A stretch of DNA of 64,000 nt from Omphiscola glabra (lineage: Eukaryota > Mollusca > Gastropoda > Lymnaeidae). The notes under the pieces were generated by a model that did no database searches, was not told the DNA's origin, and saw only the letters and a list, made by a program, of their open reading frames with translations. Numbering within the stretch: the stretch's first letter is position 1; the number at the start of each line of letters is the position of its first letter. Positions 23,287 through 35,090 of this stretch are shown piece by piece. The position numbers and the translations under genes are program-made. The DNA lies in contig OZ024807.1 of assembly GCA_964017045.1 (NCBI GenBank), positions 10,361,893 through 10,425,892 on the forward strand, given 5' to 3'.

Positions 23287-23424
23287 CAGTGGCGTAGGTA
23301 GTTGAAAGGGTTTTTTTTTTTTAATTGGAGGGGTGGCATTTTCGGCCAGTTTTTTTTCGTGGTAAGGGGTGGCGAAATCCTGTCCCCTCCCCCGAGCTGC
23401 ACTAAATTTTTAGGTACGACATTG
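23287..23424. mobile_element. Possible hAT-type MITE
   Basis: Begins CAGTGGCGTAGGTAG, like the element at 49403, and may end at GTACGACATTG, a degraded mirror of CTACGCCACTG. No duplication is visible and homopolymers blur the interior. Confidence 0.4.
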
Positions 23425-23618
23425 TTCCCCCCACCCCCATTTTTGTTCAACCACCGTGGAGGTGGCTGATGCTGCGAGATGTCTGAAGGTATTTGACGGA
23501 CGCACGGTTGCAATGAGTTTACAGACACTGACGGCGTGAACATCAATACTTTATTATCATTGGGCTTAATTTATGTAATGAAGATATGATATTTTACACA
23601 TACGATTAGCGTATTGGA

Positions 23619-24012
23619 CCAGTGGTCGGAAAACATCATTGGTCGAAAGTGGTTGGAAAACTCATTAGTCAAAAGTGGTCGGAAAACGCGTTGGTCAAAA
23701 GTGGTCGGAAAACTCATTGGTCAAAAGTGGTAGGCAAACTCATTGGTCAAAAGTGGTCGGAAAACTCATTGGTCAAAAGTGGTCGGCAAACTCATTGGTC
23801 AAAAGTGTTCGGCAAACTCATTGGTCAAAAGTGGTCGGAAAACTAATTGGTCAAAAGTGGTAGGCAAACTCATTGGTCAAAAGTGGTCGGAAAACTAATT
23901 GGTCAAAAGTGGTAGGCAAACTCATTGGTCAAAAGTGGTCGGAAAACTCATTAGTCAAAAGTGGTCGGATAGCTCATTAGTCAAAAGTGGTCGGAAAACT
24001 CTTTGGTCAAAG
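23619..24012. repeat. 26-bp minisatellite, about 15 copies
   Basis: The unit 'ggtcaaaagtggtcggaaaa' plus 'ctcatt' is strongly conserved, with gg(a/c)aaa and cggaa/aggca variants. Open frames (KVVGKLIGQKWSEN-like) are repeat artefacts. Confidence 0.92.
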
Positions 24013-24884
24013 GATCCAAAAAATCAGCAGCAAACGATTTTTAAAAAAATTGAGAGCCAAATTTCTTTTCAAGAACCTGTCAAAAACCATGTTTTTCGAA
24101 GTTAAACCCGATTTGTTGCCGACTGACTGAGCCGCACTCATGGTCGCTGAAGAGCCGCGCGATTTGCCGACCACTGTCTTGCACCGTATTAAAACATCTC
24201 CACTTAAAACAACATTGTTTTCTCTAAATCCAATGTTTGTGTGTTGAAGGGGATACATATGTTAAGCGTCAGTGGGGGGTTTATACACTTCTACCAAGCA
24301 CATAATTCCGCGTCCCTACCCCACTCTTTACCCAAAAACAAATTATTTATGATTTAAATTTAAAACTTAATAGTCTGTTTATGAAACATAATCCCTTATT
24401 CCAATAGTTATGATCTCTGAAGCACATGATCTTTTCAATTCAAATCCACACTACCACAGTATTTATGATATTACATAACATCAAAGCACATTTAATAATA
24501 CAACAACAACAGCTTTACACCGATTTCTTTGTTCAAATCGTCTTAAAGGTGTACAGATGGGCAGCGTAAATGTACGCCTAAATTTGTCTCATGTACACAG
24601 ACGCACAGATTACCTTTTTAAAATTATACTGAAAAAACAGTATAAATATAATGGTTCTTATTTCTTCTGCAATTTACGCCATAGCTGCGTCTAAGCGTTA
24701 ATAAATTCCGGGCGTTTTTCCATATTTTCGCCCCCAATATGACATTCTCTCCCATATTCTCTCTTGCATATTGTTTCTATACCTCAGTGTTGTACGCGCT
24801 CTTCTATACGGTCCTGACTGTGAGGATTCATTGACCTACGTTTCAGGTACCCTTACATTCTGCCTCCCATACAAAAACACTCAA
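24013..24884. other. Unassigned AT-rich DNA
   Basis: No gene or transposon end recognised. Confidence 0.4.
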
Positions 24885-25437
24885 CATGCCCACCATCGTT
24901 AATCCCATTTATTCGCTATGGTCAATCAGTCTCTCTCCCCGTCCCTTTCTATCTCCCTCCCTAACTGTTCCACTCTGTCTCTCTCCCTCCCTCTATCTGT
25001 TTTCATTCCTTCCCTTTCACTCTCCCTCTTTCTGTGTCTCTCTCTCCCTCTCTCTCTCCCTCCCTCTCCCCCTCTCTCTACCTAACAATCTCTCCCTCCC
25101 TCACATCTCTATATCTTTTCTCCCTCTCACTCTCTATCCCTCCTACCTCACAATCTCTCCCGCTATCACTCCCTTCCTCCCTCTCCCCCCTACCTCACAA
25201 TCTTTCCACCCCCTCCCCTCTCTCTCCCCCTCTCTCCCCCTCTCTGTCCCTCTCTCTATCACTCTCTCTGTCCCTCTCTCTGTCCCTCTCTCCCCCCTCT
25301 CTTTCTCTCTCTCTCCCTCCCTGCTATCTCACAATCTCTCTCTCTCCCTCCCTGTTCCTCCCTCTCCCTCTATCTCTCCCTCCCTCCCCCTCTCTCTCTC
25401 TCTTACTTCCTCAATGAACCTCTCCCACCACCTTCTA
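24885..25437. repeat. Polypyrimidine (CT-rich) tract
   Basis: About 550 bases almost wholly C and T on the plus strand, with a loose 'tctctccctccc' pattern and repeated 'acctcacaatct' inserts. Ser/Leu/Pro-rich open frames are artefacts. Confidence 0.9.
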
Positions 25438-26086
25438 TAAAACATACCCCCACTATTTATCTCCATATATTTATTTTGTCCAACCCTATCAAACTTAACG
25501 AGGCTTATTTACCTGAGTTTTAGTTTTACACCCCCCCCCCCACACACACACGTTGCGTCTGCCCCCTGTCTGGTTTTTGTCTCCCCCTTCCGTTCTGACA
25601 ATAATTGGCTAAATTATGACTGATAACGCGCATGTTGACGCCCAATAAGTATGACGATAATGACGCCAAATGTTCGCGATGTCCCCCCCCCCCCCCCACC
25701 GTTCCCTAAGCGAACGCCGCCCGCTCAATTATTATTTTCGCATCGTGCAGGTATGTGCCAGGGGCGTTTCCAGATGTCGACGTCGTGGCATTAGAGAAGA
25801 TAACTATGGCACCTCCGTCTAACTCCACGCGCATTTCACTCGGGGCGCTTTTGCAGAACTTTTTGTTCCGTAATTTTTTATTTTTTTTTGTGTATGAAAA
25901 TTCGGCTTGCCATTTCAGTGCTGTTGTTTCTTTATATTATTAACGAAACCGGATGTTTGAGCGCGACCACACAATAGCCGGTGTCGGATTGTGATGGAGG
26001 TTCAACATGACACGCGGCTGTATCTCTTATCGTTTATCGACGTGTTACGGAAACCGTAGTCAAAAGTTAACCCTTTCAATTTAAAT
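25438..26086. other. Unassigned DNA
   Basis: Contains C runs at about 25531 and 25683. No supported gene. Confidence 0.4.
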
Positions 26087-26163
26087 CAGTGGTTCTCTAA
26101 TTCCGCGACCCTTTAATACATTTCCTCGTGTTGTGGTGACCCCCCGATTGTTGAGAACCGCTG
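26087..26163 (-). mobile_element. SPIN-like hAT MITE, internal-deletion derivative
   Basis: 77 bp from CAGTGGTTCTC to GAGAACCGCTG, with the interior 'ccgcgaccctttaatacatt' and 'gttgtggtgacccccc' typical of SPIN-type elements. Flanks ATTTAAAT and ATTTAAAG match at 7 of 8 bases, the hAT duplication length. Most of the other arm is deleted. Confidence 0.8.
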
Positions 26164-26499
26164 ATTTAAAGGAATAAATTCCAAAACCCCGTCCAACCCT
26201 CTTATTCACTCATCTTACAACCCAGTAAGTGCGCTGGATTTATTTTTTTCTTTCAGAATTGATGCTCACACCCCCCCCCCCCCCCACCGTAATATACGAC
26301 TCCCACACACCACCGGGGGGGGGGTCTACACATTATAAATGCCATGACGCAACTGTTGCACCCCTGCGTTCGAATAAATGAGAGAAAGTTGCATTTCTTG
26401 AAGATCATTATAGTCAACATTAGTGTGACACTATGTGCACGTGTATATGCGCAAGTGTGTATTTGTACGTTTGTATGTGCAAGTGTGCATAAGCACGTG
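26164..26499. other. Unassigned DNA
   Basis: C- and G-runs near 26271 and 26314 and a GT-rich stretch near 26430-26500. No gene. Confidence 0.4.
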
Positions 26500-26715
26500 G
26501 GTATGTACTCCTCTTCTTATATTTCTTGTCATATTTGAGGGCCATGAATCAATTTATTGATAATACCCGCTCCTGGTTGGCATTCGGAGTTTGCCTTCTC
26601 TTAGATGAGTTGCCTTCGAAGGCTAGGGAGTCCCATGCTTCGGATGTCGGATTGAACTCCAGACCACAAGCTTTTTAGTTTGAGTCAGTCTAGACCGCTT
26701 GGCCACCCAGTACCC
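26500..26715 (-). mobile_element. tRNA-Leu-type SINE
   Basis: On the minus strand the head reads GGTACTGGGTGGCCAAGCGG (the A-box region, 26695-26705, like tRNA-Leu TGGCCGAGCGG). The B-box-like GGAGTTCAATCC lies at 26649-26660. Box spacing fits an RNA polymerase III promoter. A tRNA-unrelated body and a tail with ATCAATAAATTGATTCATGG and CCCTCAAATAT follow, ending in AAGAAGAGGAG. The tail resembles the LINE 3' end at 20050-20120. It is not a functional tRNA, because the expected tRNA 3' stem is absent. Confidence 0.75.
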
Positions 26716-28159
26716 CCTGTCTCTCTCCCTCCCCTCCCTCTCTTTCCACTCCATCCCCTCTCTCTCCCTCCCTCCTTCGTGTTCTTGTGCATATATTGAA
26801 ATATATGCCCTCAAAGATGGACCACGAGGTGGTTTAAATTGTTTACATACGGACAAGAAGATTGCCTTTTTAGCTAATGGCTGATGCGAGAGTGGAAAAC
26901 TTGGATGTCCTAGAGGTAGACACATGTGTGGCAAGGACGGGTGCCTGATGGGGCGGTCAACACCGGGCACACTTTTTACTATATACTGAAGGGTGGCGAT
27001 TTTCAGGTATTTTGACAAAAACCCTGGCCCAGCTAAACCACTGATCCGAGAAATATTGTGTATCGGCACGGGTGGTGTGCTCGATGAGATTGGCTATTAC
27101 TAGGCGCATGCGCAAAGCATAGTTACATGAATTTCAGTATTAGGGAGCGGTTCAACTTAAAACTGGTCCGCGGCAGGTGACAAGTGGCGTCCGGTCAGAT
27201 AACAACGTGTGCGGAGTGACCCTTACGTGCCAGTCACCGCTTCCGTATCCGGGTACCTGGGCGCATTAGTTTTAAGTTGTTGCTGCTGAGCCGGATAAAC
27301 CCTCGTCTTTTGTAGTCTGCATTTTGCCCGGATCAATAGGAGAGGTGCCCGTGTGTAAACACGAGGGCAACAAAGGGGGAGACAAGTGGAAGCTGTCAGT
27401 GTTATCTCCCCCTTGACACTTGTCTCACATTCCCAGGTCTCCATTGAGAATAATATTTGATAGCAGACGTTAATTAATATGTGACGTCAGATTTGGCTAC
27501 TCGGTGACACAACGGAAGGCGTCTTTCTAGATCCTGATAAGGACTTGGGTTTTCAATGACATTCTTAGGAACGTCTATAATATCAGCAGCCATTGTGGAC
27601 TAGCAGTGACCAAACATTGGGCCAATTGTGTACCCGGTACCAGTAGTGTCGTACGTGAACTTAGAGGGGACATCACCTATGGGTCGCCGGTAATCAAACT
27701 TAGACAACCAACAGACCACAGTTGCTGTTGGAATTACACCATGGTGTACATACAGTGCACTTCAGTACACATTTGTTAGACCAAAATTAGATTAGCACTC
27801 GGTCTATAGTGTACCAGTGGTGTAGTCATAGTGGACAACCGTTGGAGCATCAGCCGATCATTGTTGGACCACTGGTAGACTTTAAGTGGACCCACGAGGA
27901 TTATAGAGAACAAACAGTTGACCAAGAGTAGACCAAAGTTGACCATCAGGCGACCATCAGTTGAACAACAGTACCTGATGTGACATATAGCTATAAAGAC
28001 ACTTGATGACAGTTTTTGTTGTTTCAGATATTTATGACACACGATGACAGTTCATGATGTGACAGATAGTATAATGCCACAAGATGACAGCTCCTGAGGG
28101 GTGAGAACTTACACGTCCTTGTAGCACAATGCGAAACAAGGTTCTTCATTCAACCGAAT
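26716..28159. other. Unassigned DNA
   Basis: A short CT tract (26717-26775) abuts the SINE. A loose 'gaccaccagttgacca' pattern occurs at about 27780-27970. Open frames on both strands lack domains. Confidence 0.4.
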
Positions 28160-28305
28160 GCACAACTGATTTCAGCATGTCTAAATGCACACGCGTAAAC
28201 AGCTCTGATTTCAGCATGTGTAAATGCACACGCGTAAACAGCTCTGATTTCAGCATGTCTCAATGCACACGCGTAAACAGCCTTGATTTCAGCATGTCTT
28301 CGTGC
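28160..28305. repeat. 39-bp minisatellite, about 4 copies
   Basis: The unit 'gatttcagcatgtctaaatg' plus 'cacacgcgtaaacagctct' is well conserved. Both strands stay open since 39 is a multiple of three. Confidence 0.9.
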
Positions 28306-30811
28306 TACTCTAAACTCCAGGTATTTCCATGTCAAATCACATCCTCTAATCTTGAAATAATTTTTTTCCCGAAGACGCCCCTCCCCCTCCTTGGCCCCCC
28401 CCCCGAACCTTGGGGCTTGTCTTCTGAAGAAGGCTCCTTTAAATAACGATAACTAATTAGGTCTAAATCATGCACTTAAGGACACAATTTGTGCACCCAC
28501 GGCTACCATATATGCTCCACTGATATGGAATATATCTCCACACCCTTCCCCTCATCTATCACTCGCTAGGCTGAACGTGCACCCCCTTACACCCCTGGTA
28601 CCCTCATTAGCCCAAACATTTTCCCCCCGCGGCTTTCCACCCACCAATAAACCAGATAACGGAGGGAATCTATCGTGTACGCCCTAATTGCCCGGGGGGG
28701 GGGGGGTGGCGTGGGCGTGGATCAACCATGTTGGACAGCCCGCATGTGGTGACCGGCTGATGTGTGGGGGCAGAGAGGGTGTGGGTAGCAGCTTCAGGTG
28801 GACTTGAGAAAGCGGTGGCCGTGAACTCCACCGCCCAAATGTCACTATAAGAAAAGGCTGCGACTATTCGTACCCGGGTACCAGAAGTGCGAAATTGGGA
28901 TTAAAATACTATTTAAATATTATTGTTTGGTTTGTAAGACAAAATGAGGTATCAAATGAAAGATAATTGAATAGACTATATGTTTGTAAACTTAATTCTT
29001 CGGTTTAACTAAAATAAACTACCACAAATGACATCCGGATAGCGTTGAGTCTAATGGGACCAGGGTGCGAATGGTGGCACTGCCAAAACTTGGTCGGCTT
29101 GTTTTGTTGTTAATTACTCGAGGCGCCACAGTAATTTAAATAAAACCTGCAAATTCAGAGGGACGGGGGGTAAAGAGCGGGGAGGGCAAATGCCTGACCC
29201 TGCCCTACGCAAATGACGTCCCTGAATATAAGAAGTCGAGTGTCATCTGCTTAAATAGCTTACGTCAATCGTACCGGGAAAACAATGAAATGATAAATGG
29301 AAACGTTTATTAATTAGTTGTTTTTAATAAAATTTATTAAGTTATAGTTAAAGTTCCGGTACTAACAGCTTCGTCGAAAGTTGAGTCATTACTCAAATGT
29401 ATCGGCTGTACCAGTACTCTACGCGGTAATGCGTATCCACAAAGGGAAGCGAGCCAACCGTGCCGGATTTCAAGTCAACCTTTGTTACGTCCAAACAACT
29501 CCGTCTACCGTGTTCAATTTTCTGGTGCTGAACAGAAAAACAAGGATCAAAATCAAATCCCTTTTAAATAGCTGCAGCCGAGCCCGGGCTCCGCTCGTGG
29601 GACGAGGGCCCCGGGAGTTTAATGAGATGTGAGAGACGTACCTGGCCAGAGTGTCCGTCCAACAGCTCAGATCTCAGCCCGGGACGGCAATCTGTTTTGA
29701 CAGTTCACCCAGCCAATCATTTCGTCTATTTTAGCACTTCCGGTGCTCGGGTTTCCTGTGCGAGTTCTCCGCAGCAGATGGTTGCCTAGACGTGAGCCTC
29801 AGCTGCGAGGGCTGCTCGTTCCAGACGCGAAAAATCTATTTAAGTTTTTTTTTATTTTCAGATCAGATCTGCGGATTTGGGGAAGAGGGGGGGGGGGGGG
29901 GTGGGAGATAATTACTGACTCCGCCTTTTGGTCCAGTAATCCAGCTTTTGATAAAGTTGTTTTCATTTTCTTTCTAGACTTACTCTTACTGGCGACATGG
30001 CAGTATTTAGCCGGAGTCGTAGTGTACTTACATAGCTGCGACTCCTTCTCTACCACAGACCCCGAAATGCGTGTTAAAAATCTTAATTGCCGTATTAACG
30101 GTGGTAAAAAAATAATAATTGGACAACAAAAATAATTGAAATGAGACTTCCACCTCTTGGTCAACAAACATTTTTTTTTAATTGTTGGCCCCCCGGGGGT
30201 GGGGGTTGGGAAGGGGTGGGGGGGAGTGCGTCTCCCTAAACATGTCCTCAAACAGAGCCAAACAGTGAAGGCGTACCATATGTACACATATCTACACACA
30301 GCTCAAAACATCCCTTGGTCTATTGCACACTGGACAAGCTCTCTGCGCCATTTAAATATATATATATATATATTGAAATAAACAAACTATTACGTTATTA
30401 TAAGATATTGTTTCGTTGGTTTTTTTTAAAAATATTAAAACAAAACAAGCAAAAGTACAATTAGCAACCAATGTAATACAACTTTAAAAACAACATTTCC
30501 ATTTAATTTGGATCAATAGAAGAATCTTATCTCATCTTTACCGTCAACCTCGGTGCACTCTCAATTGAAGGCAAAAATATTGTTTGAAAAGTCAAAATGT
30601 AACTTTTTTTTGCTGTTGCCTTTGAATCATCTGAGGTGTATATACTTTCGTTTTATTTTTTTATTTTTTTTTAACCAGTTTCGTCCGACTAATGAATTTT
30701 CAAAATGTCACTTGTTCGTGGAACACTGTTAAATAATGTCCAGTGGAACTATTGAGTTCTTGAGCTTAACACGCAGGCAAAATATTCAGTGATGTGAAAA
30801 TCTCTGACTCT
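28306..30811. other. Unassigned DNA
   Basis: No supported gene. G/C runs near 28400, 28693 and 29886, a TA tract at about 30356-30373, and a GC-rich patch at 29578-29615 with the palindrome GAGCCCGGGCTC. An 83-codon frame at 29381-29632 shows no recognisable domain. Confidence 0.4.
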
Positions 30812-30813
30812 CT

Positions 30814-30902
<89 letters not shown>
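30812..30902. repeat. Compound (TC)n(TA)n microsatellite
   Basis: About 20 TC dinucleotides run directly into about 20 TA dinucleotides. Confidence 0.95.
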
Positions 30903-30906
<4 letters not shown>

Positions 30907-31156
30907 GGTGGAGGCAGATGTTAAAGCGTTATCACGAAGGATCGACAAGGTCAATGCCACTCACTCACTGTCATCAACGTGGTAGAACATTGTGGTAGAA
31001 CATTGTGGTAGGACATTGTGGTTCTCCTAAGACTGTTAGCAGCCGACCTATTTATTCACTTCATTATTTTTCAAAAGAGCTGACTGAGGACCACTGCACT
31101 AGATGATATCAAACATTTGATTTTCGTAGAGCTTGCTTGGTTTCATTGCAATAGAT

Positions 31157-31353
31157 CAGCGTTTCTCAAATTATTATTTATTTAGGTAAACTTTTACATT
31201 TTATTTAGCTCAATGAAAAGATACACAAAAAACGCTCCCGTTATATACAATGTCATAGAATCCAATTTTTTTTCCAAAGCATAGTGGCTCCCAATAAATA
31301 TGCTTTGGCCTCCTAAGGGGGTAGGTCACATGGCTCAACGTTGAGAAACGCTG
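31157..31353. mobile_element. hAT-type MITE (CAGCGTTTCTCAA ends)
   Basis: 197 bp with ends CAGCGTTTCTCAA and TTGAGAAACGCTG as perfect inverted repeats. Flanks CAATAGAT and CATTAGAC agree at 6 of 8 bases, suggesting an aged 8-bp duplication. No coding capacity. Confidence 0.75.
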
Positions 31354-32255
31354 CATTAGACCGGATGAGATCAAACACCTTTGAACAACGTCCACATTTC
31401 GAAACTATCAATTATTTGAATGTACAGATTAGACCGGTGGATTATCCCCCCGGTCTCGCGAGAATTGACGTTATTCACAACCTAACAATCAACAACTTAT
31501 TTACGACTTGGGGCCGACCCTTGAAATAATGGAAGTTAGACTTTTTTAAAAAAAGTAATAAAGGGTTGCTGAAGCTGAGAGTGAAATGGGGAAAAAAGTC
31601 TTAATATTATAGTGTGACTAAAAGAGCCAGTCATCTTTATAGGTAATTTTTAGTAACTAAAATCAGAGGCGTGGCAGGGTAAGTCCGGCCCATTATTTTA
31701 GTCACTCTGCTCCCCTCCCCCCACCCCCTAACGAAAAAAAATGTGCAGTTTCCCGAAAGCTGCCGCCCTTCAATATATAGAAAAAGTGCACCCCTCCTAT
31801 TTTCCGTATTTTTATTTCCTTTGCCAGTGGCGAGAGTTCATAACAAAAAGATCATTAGGTATGTGCTTGCCTGGCGATGGCTGTCAAGCCTGATTCTGGA
31901 ATCTCTAACATTTGGATAAATCAAAGTCACCATCTGATGTCGGGTGGACGTCGGCCCTCTTTCACATCAGAGGTCAGCATTCTCCAGTTGGTTTCTTCTA
32001 TCTGGTGAGCTGACCCTTGGGTCAATGTAACAATTTTGTTTAGAGCTCTTCTGTTTCGCCTTCCTTTGCACTGCGGGGAAACTGCTTTGGTGTAAGACCG
32101 TCCCCAATGTTAGAAAGTTGCCCTGTCAACCTGGGGGTGATCTAGATATTGCGGAGTTTACTGTTGAGGTGTACGGTCTGTTAAAGAGAGGCTTCAACGT
32201 TTTTTTTTTTTTTAAAAGGGGCCGGATCATTGTCCTCAAGAGACTATCGGGGGCA
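31354..32255. other. Unassigned DNA
   Basis: No gene recognised. Short open frames lack domains. Confidence 0.4.
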
Positions 32256-32322
32256 AGACTATCAGTGTCCAGACTATCAGTGTCCAGACTATCAGTGTCC
32301 AGACTATCAGTGTCCAGACTAT
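32256..32322. repeat. 15-bp minisatellite
   Basis: 'agactatcagtgtcc' is repeated four to five times almost perfectly. Confidence 0.9.
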
Positions 32323-32459
32323 CTATAGTTGGAAAATTAAACAACCCCTAAAACTACAACAAAGTGTGTCGTGTAAATCTGTTATATGCATTTTTATCAT
32401 TATATTTTATATAATTATTCTAATGAACCACAAGCTCTTACATCGCAGATCAAATTTCA

Positions 32460-32820
32460 CCAACTATTTGAGAAATACAAAAGAAAACATTACGCACCAA
32501 ACGCACTTGCGAGATTTTTCTTTTTCTTTTTAAAGAATCTCATTTAGCGCAGTTATCGGGAATTTTATTTCGTGAAATTTGTGTCATCATATTTCCTCTA
32601 TCTTCCCCTTGAAAAAACGGGAAAAGCTTATATTATGGGGGCTAGTGGTTGGGGCTGAGAATTCGATACATTGGGTTGTCATTGGCAACGAGCCTATGTG
32701 CCAAGTTTCAGCTCGGTAGTTTGACGGGAAGTGGGTTAATCAGCCGTCCAAAAAATTGCTAAACACACGGACGAAAGCGAAGTTAATACAAAGGATTAAA
32801 AAAAAAAAAGAACGAATTCA
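32460..32820 (+). repeat. Dispersed repeat with possible retroelement 3' end
   Basis: The first part (attacgcaccaaacgca... ttatcgggaatt) is related to 53775-53850 and, inverted, to 57390-57470. The later part ends 'cggacgaaagcgaagttaat' and is followed by an A-rich tail (about 32798-32812), as at the 3' end of a retroposed copy. No ORF remains and the family is unidentified. Confidence 0.4.
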
Positions 32821-34054
32821 TATGCACACTGCACATATCTCATTTAAAGAGAAAAAAAATATTTTTAAAAATTAAGAAAAAAATATGTCCATGATAACCT
32901 TCATAGTCTCTCAATGAAAAGTATAAATACGGGCCTGTATTTGACTAACGAGATGATCAATCTGGGGTACCGGATCTGGCCCGCGAGCCGTTGTCCTGAG
33001 GACCCCTGGTCTAGACAGACATTTTAAAGACAAAGAAAGGTGGAGCTGTTGAAGAAGAAAGAGGATTCTGTTTGAAAATTTAACCCGGGATTGACATTAG
33101 ACGTAGAGCGACTTAAAATGGTGGGCAGTCCATTAGTTCGTCATGATTTATTCAAGGGGTTTCATACCCACATGATGGCGTAGTCGAGTATTCTTCGTAG
33201 TTCAAATGGTGTGTGTGGGGGATGTGGGTAAATTTGATGGTGAGGAGTTGGTGTAGAAGTGAATTTGGGGGATGGGTGGGAATATGATGTTTATGAGATG
33301 GGGTAGAGGGTTCGGTGGATGGGGTGGGGGGGGGCAGGATGGTTAAGAGATCACGGGTCGGCATATGTGTGTGTATCAAGACTGGCTATAGGTCGCTTTG
33401 GACCGAGGAAATGACTTACTGAAACAGTGGCCCAAGCGGACGAAAGGAAGAAACCATGAAACTTTACCATTTGAGATCATCTTGTAGATAGTTTCCTTCT
33501 TGGGGAGTGTAGACGGTGCACACACCTTGGGCCGGGGAGTGGGGGGGGGGGGGGCGGTGTAAGGCTGTCTCGTCCCGATTTCTCTGGGGTAAGTCTGGAT
33601 TCTTTAAGGACACGCCTGCACAAAACACGGATGGGCGGGCCGCATCAGGCCCACCAACACCCACAATGCGGTCCGCGAAGTAACGAAATATTCTTTATAC
33701 TTATTATTTTCTTAATAGCTTTACACAAAGGACATTGCATGCAAGAGAAATTTCACAGCCTTTCCCCCACATGGACATTATAATACTTGTTGGATATGTC
33801 TGTCCACTTCAATATTCAAACTAATTGAATATATACATGCAAATTGTATATGCACGAGGACATAAGTTAAGTCTGCGGCAGTGGCAGACTAACTGCACCT
33901 CACAGGCAAAGCTGTTGGGTCCTAAGGGGGCGTTAACCTGTCAGCTCAGAATGTGGTTACCCCGCGTTGCGCGTGCTCGTCTGATTGACTCTTCAATAAT
34001 GGAGGGACAAAACAATCGGACAAATCTTGTAAAAATTTCCAGTCGGTCTTTCAG
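32821..34054. other. Unassigned DNA
   Basis: A possible degraded hAT fragment lies at about 32964-33012 (CTGGGGTACCGG...GGACCCCTGG), followed by a GT/GG-rich stretch at 33205-33330 and a G-run near 33540. No gene. Confidence 0.4.
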
Positions 34055-34275
34055 AACGAGAGAGAGAGGGAGGGAGTGAGAGACGCGGAGAGGGGCAGAG
34101 AGGGAGAGCGAGAAAGAGTCAGAGAGGGACAGATTGAGAAAGAGAGGGAGAGAGGAGATAGAGATGGGGGGAGAAAGCAAGAGAGTGAAAGAAACTGAGA
34201 GAATGAGAGATAGAGGAAAAAAAGAGAAAAAGCGAGAGATAAAGAGAGAGAGAGAAAGAGGGAGATAGAGAATGT
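34055..34275. repeat. Polypurine (GA-rich) tract
   Basis: Irregular GAGA/GGGA repeats on the plus strand. Ser/Leu-rich minus-strand frames are artefacts. Confidence 0.9.
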
Positions 34276-34599
34276 GACATATGTGACAATTTAAATAAAA
34301 TTGTTATGCTATATTTATAATTTAAAATAAAGAAAACCTCCTCGTAGGATACGCCTATGTGATATCTGTGAAACCATCCAATTTCGAGATACACATGAGG
34401 TCTGTTGTAAAAGACAGTTCATAGGCGTGTCTCTAAAACGTCAATAGTATGTCATGCACGTTAAATTAATAGAGACGACACCTGAAAATATTCACAGGTG
34501 TGTACAAAATTAGTGGTGTGAAATGATACTTATTTTATCGTGACGTGAAATGCTCCAGTTTCCCATATACCCCCGAGTGGCCGTGGCCGGTGAGCGGAA

Positions 34600-34785
34600 A
34601 AAAGGTCTTTACTTGACCAGGAGGTCTTTACTTGACCAGAAGGTCTTTACTTGACCAGAAGGTCTTTACTTGACCAGGAGGTCTTTACTTGACCAGGAGG
34701 TCATTACTTGATCAGAAGGTCTTTATTTGACCAGAAGGTCTTTACTTGACCAGGAGGTCTTTACTTGACCAGGAGGTCACAGTTT
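34600..34785. repeat. 19-bp minisatellite, about 10 copies
   Basis: 'aggtctttacttgaccagg' in tandem with few changes. Confidence 0.92.
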
Positions 34786-34829
34786 TGATAATATGTTTGA
34801 TTAGTGGATCTTACATCGGGTGTTTGGCT

Positions 34830-35090
34830 AGTAATGTGTGGTTGTGTGTGTGTGAGTGTGTGTTGTGGGGTGGGGGATTTAGATGGAGTGGTGAGGTGTG
34901 GTGGAGGTGGTGATGGTGGAGTGGGGCTGTTGGGTGAAGGGATGTGGTTGTGTTGCGTGGGGTTGGTTTGGTTGGAATTTTGTGGTTGGCTGAGGGGGAT
35001 AAGGGGGGTGGGGTGTGGATAAGGGTGAAATCTGGTCGATATGTGTGTGCGGTGGGATTGTGTTGTGTTGTGGTTGGGGGAGGGGGGGGA
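34830..35090. repeat. GT/GGT-rich low-complexity tract
   Basis: Strongly G+T-biased plus strand with irregular GTGG motifs. His/Pro/Thr-rich minus-strand frames are artefacts. Confidence 0.8.

Noticed and set aside
24886..25440. 184-codon Ser/Leu/Pro frame
   Set aside because: It is a translation of a CT-rich tract.
26500..26715. Functional tRNA-Leu gene
   Set aside because: A- and B-box-like motifs are present but the cloverleaf 3' half and acceptor pairing are not. The long body and LINE-like tail point to a SINE.
29381..29632. 83-codon frame with a basic stretch
   Set aside because: It has no domain, and the GC-rich 3' part is a short palindromic patch. The evidence is too weak to call a gene.
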